The notes under the pieces: generated by a model
Told to the model about the DNA's origin: nothing
Database searches by the model: none
Seen by the model: only the letters and a program-made list of their open reading frames with translations
Origin: Uranotaenia lowii
Taxonomy: Eukaryota > Arthropoda > Insecta > Diptera > Culicidae
Length of the DNA: 64,000 nt
NCBI RefSeq assembly: GCF_029784155.1
Contig: NC_073692.1
Location: forward strand, 366,773,160 to 366,837,159
Direction: 5' to 3'
In this document: piece after piece, positions 61,901-64,000 of the stretch
How positions within the stretch are numbered: position 1 is the first letter of the stretch
Layout of the letters: each line of letters begins with the position of its first letter
Position numbers and translations under genes: made by a program

Positions 61901-63640
61901 TGTTCATTAACTGTTCCCAATTTTGTAAAATAATTGACTTTTAAGGAATGTTTAAGGATGTAATGACTGTATAGAATTTAAGATATTTCTCAAAGCATAA
62001 ACTAAATCTGTTTTCAGATACAGCAATTTTTTTAAATGAAATAAAATATTTGTTTTTAATACTTTCTTTAATAATGTCAGAAATTCTGGTCTTCCAGAAT
62101 TATAAAACACTAGATTTTTTTCGATCATTCATCATCATGAAAGTAGTATTCCTTAATTGAATAAAGTATAATAAACAAGTTCAGAATCAGTTTTTTTTTT
62201 TTTCATGTTAACTTGTAAGTTCATCAGTTATCAATGATTGATTTCACTCAAAACTGATTGTTTTGAAAACTCCACATAACGAGAGGTGATAAACAAAATC
62301 TAGTTGAAGATTCAAGTTCAGCGCACCAAAATCTACTAAATCAATCATCAAAAATTAAACACCAAAATGCTATCTTACATTATTTTGGTAAGACGTTTTT
62401 ATTAGAAAAAACATTCCAAATGTTAAAAACTAATCTTTTCCATCTTCATATTATATTAAAATTTATGAAGAGTTAATCACCGTGATTTTGTTTGTTAATT
62501 TTATTTATCGACCTTATCGATGGAAATTAAAAGAACATAACTAAGAACAATTCAACATTATGAAAATTCTTGCAAATAGAAAGTTAGAAATGTATGGATG
62601 TTGAAAATGAGAGAGTAAAATTTTATAAGAAGCATTTTAATCACATGTCATCAATTCATTCTTCATGGATAGACAAATAAACAAATAAATAAATAAATAC
62701 CTAAATTAAAGGGAACAGTTTCGTGTTTGATCATTCAAGAACTCTTCAATTTCCCAAATTGTTTGTACTCAGTAATGATGAATTATCGTTGTATTTTAAA
62801 TCCATAAAGTTATAACTGCGACCACAATCTAAAATTAACTTTCCTTGCCTTTTATAATAATAACTGGTAGAATTTGAATATAAGTTAGGGATTTTATCTT
62901 TGATAACCTAATAACTTGATAGAATTAATTATTTTCATTTTTAAATTAATCATCTACTAATTTCGAATAAATTTTCTGAAGTTCAAAATGGATATATTTT
63001 CCTCATCGATAATTCACATTTCAAATTGTGATTGAATATTATTTCAAATGGAAGATATTACAAAGGAATTTTTCAACCAAAACTACAATTGAAATTAAGG
63101 AAAAGAAATGTAAATTAATATGGTTGATAATTTAAATTGTCATCAATTATTCTGACCTGATCTGATTTTGGTAAGAATTCGAGTTAAATTTCTCACAAAC
63201 CTGGTGTTATATTTGATCTATTCTTCTTCTGTGCACTGATTGTTATGTCCGAGGCTTCAAATTCTGGCTCAATACCAATTTTTAATTGGCATTCTGTTTC
63301 TGATGTTTTGAAAATACTTGCTTGATTTTTTTTTTGTTCAGAAAAAGAATCTACATTTCGAATGATTTATTATAGACTAACCGGAAATTAACTTGATTTG
63401 AAATTTTGATTCTGATTTATTTTGATTCGTATCAGTATCTTTTTTTCGAGTTTGTGTGATGATTATGGGTTTGAATATGGTTATTGAATTCAATTTGCCT
63501 ATTTTTTGTTCTTTTTTGGTATTGTTATAATTTCTAACAAAATTTGAAATTCGAAACCCCTCACCCATGGACGTGTCCATCGCACGGGTCTGGTGTGGAG
63601 CAAATATTAAAGTCTCATTTGAAACTGCACACAACCTCCC
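58972..63640. other. AT-rich DNA with one GC-richer island, no gene recognised
   Basis: 60340-60830 is GC-richer, apparently single-copy and carries overlapping short ORFs on both strands (for example 60820-60506 minus), none with a known motif. It could be a promoter or 5' exon of a neighbouring gene. A diverged foldback-MITE arm lies near 62465-62520. The rest, including AAAT runs near 62680, shows nothing I can support. Confidence 0.4.
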
Positions 63641-63800
63641 CCCCCCCCCCCTTCCCCCCACTCGCACTCGCCAAATCAACGTTTTTTTCGCAATATATTT
63701 ACGTTATTGACTGATTTTTGAAATTTGGAAAATCAACCCCCAGCCCCCCCCCCCCCCCCACCCCAAGAGCCAGCTCTAGGACCGCCCCTGGTTGGTCCCA
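63641..63800 (-). repeat. Poly-C tracts beside a possible hAT-type terminus
   Basis: C runs lie at about 63638-63658 and 63745-63765. The second is followed by GAGCCAGCTCTAGGACCGCCCCTG. Read on the minus strand this starts CAGGGGCGGTCC, the usual start of hAT termini. I found no partner terminus, so the call is tentative. Confidence 0.3.
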
Positions 63801-64000
63801 ACCTTTTGGACGAAAACTTATTTATTTTTAGTACATTTCAAAATTTTTGCACTAGATGCAACAAATGTGTGTTGATAAGTATGGAATAAGGGTTGGAACG
63901 CAACTTTAATTTTGAAATTTGGTCCACCCCACCCTGAGATGAACGGGTTTTAATTTTGAGTGCAGGTTTTAAAATATTCTAAAATATAGATTTTAAATCA

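Overview
This is eukaryotic, AT-rich, repeat-dominated nuclear DNA, almost certainly from an insect and most likely a mosquito (inference). The reasons are a DD37E Tc1/mariner family of the mosquito ITmD37E type, a BEL/Pao element with a PHD finger in Gag, a Ty3 element, RTE and Jockey LINEs, a tRNA-derived SINE, and short introns with insect-type splice sites. There are no prokaryotic genes, operons or CRISPR arrays.

The one convincing host gene is on the minus strand and is split across nearly the whole window. A signal-peptide exon lies at 49,853-49,907 (or from 49,958). Two Ig exons lie at 13,511-13,710 and 13,170-13,447. A third coding exon is at 6,415-6,587, and a last exon with a hydrophobic, GPI-signal-like tail is at 6,262-6,350. 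All four junctions have GT...AG sites and compatible phases, giving a secreted, probably GPI-anchored protein of about 264-281 residues with two Ig-like domains, loosely resembling the beat family. Its first intron is about 36 kb.

Layout. 1-5,078: minus-strand Ty3/gypsy element cut by the window edge, with an RTE fragment nested in pol and an apparent intron between gag and pol. 5,079-6,261: probable 3' UTR and flank of the Ig gene. 6.98-9.06 kb: a DD37E-like transposon nested in an older Tc1-like remnant. 9.5-11.0 kb: a Jockey-like LINE interrupted by an RTE fragment. 11.1-13.0 kb: a SINE, a degenerate CTCGAG-rich repeat field and another LINE tail. 14.9-17.6 and 20.5-22.0 kb: two huge arrays of the same 9-bp unit in opposite orientation, with a truncated DD37E transposon between them. 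22-30 kb: AT-rich intron DNA with a 142-bp-period repeat element, a short LINE-like insertion and a 96-bp-arm foldback MITE. 30.4-32.0 kb: DD37E copy with a giant CA microsatellite. 34.4-37.1 kb: RTE LINE with a 13-bp target duplication. 40.4-48.4 kb: full-length, apparently very young BEL/Pao element. 53.2 kb: TTAA-flanked MITE. 54.3-59.0 kb: a third DD37E copy split by a 3.4-kb LTR element without coding capacity. 59-64 kb: mostly unassigned AT-rich DNA.

The main candidates for new biology are an in-frame intron that would join gag to pol in the Ty3 element, the opposed 9-bp satellite arrays, the non-coding LTR element, and the single in-frame stop in an otherwise open, near-new BEL element. 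Nothing was aligned or searched; family names rest on motifs I can read.
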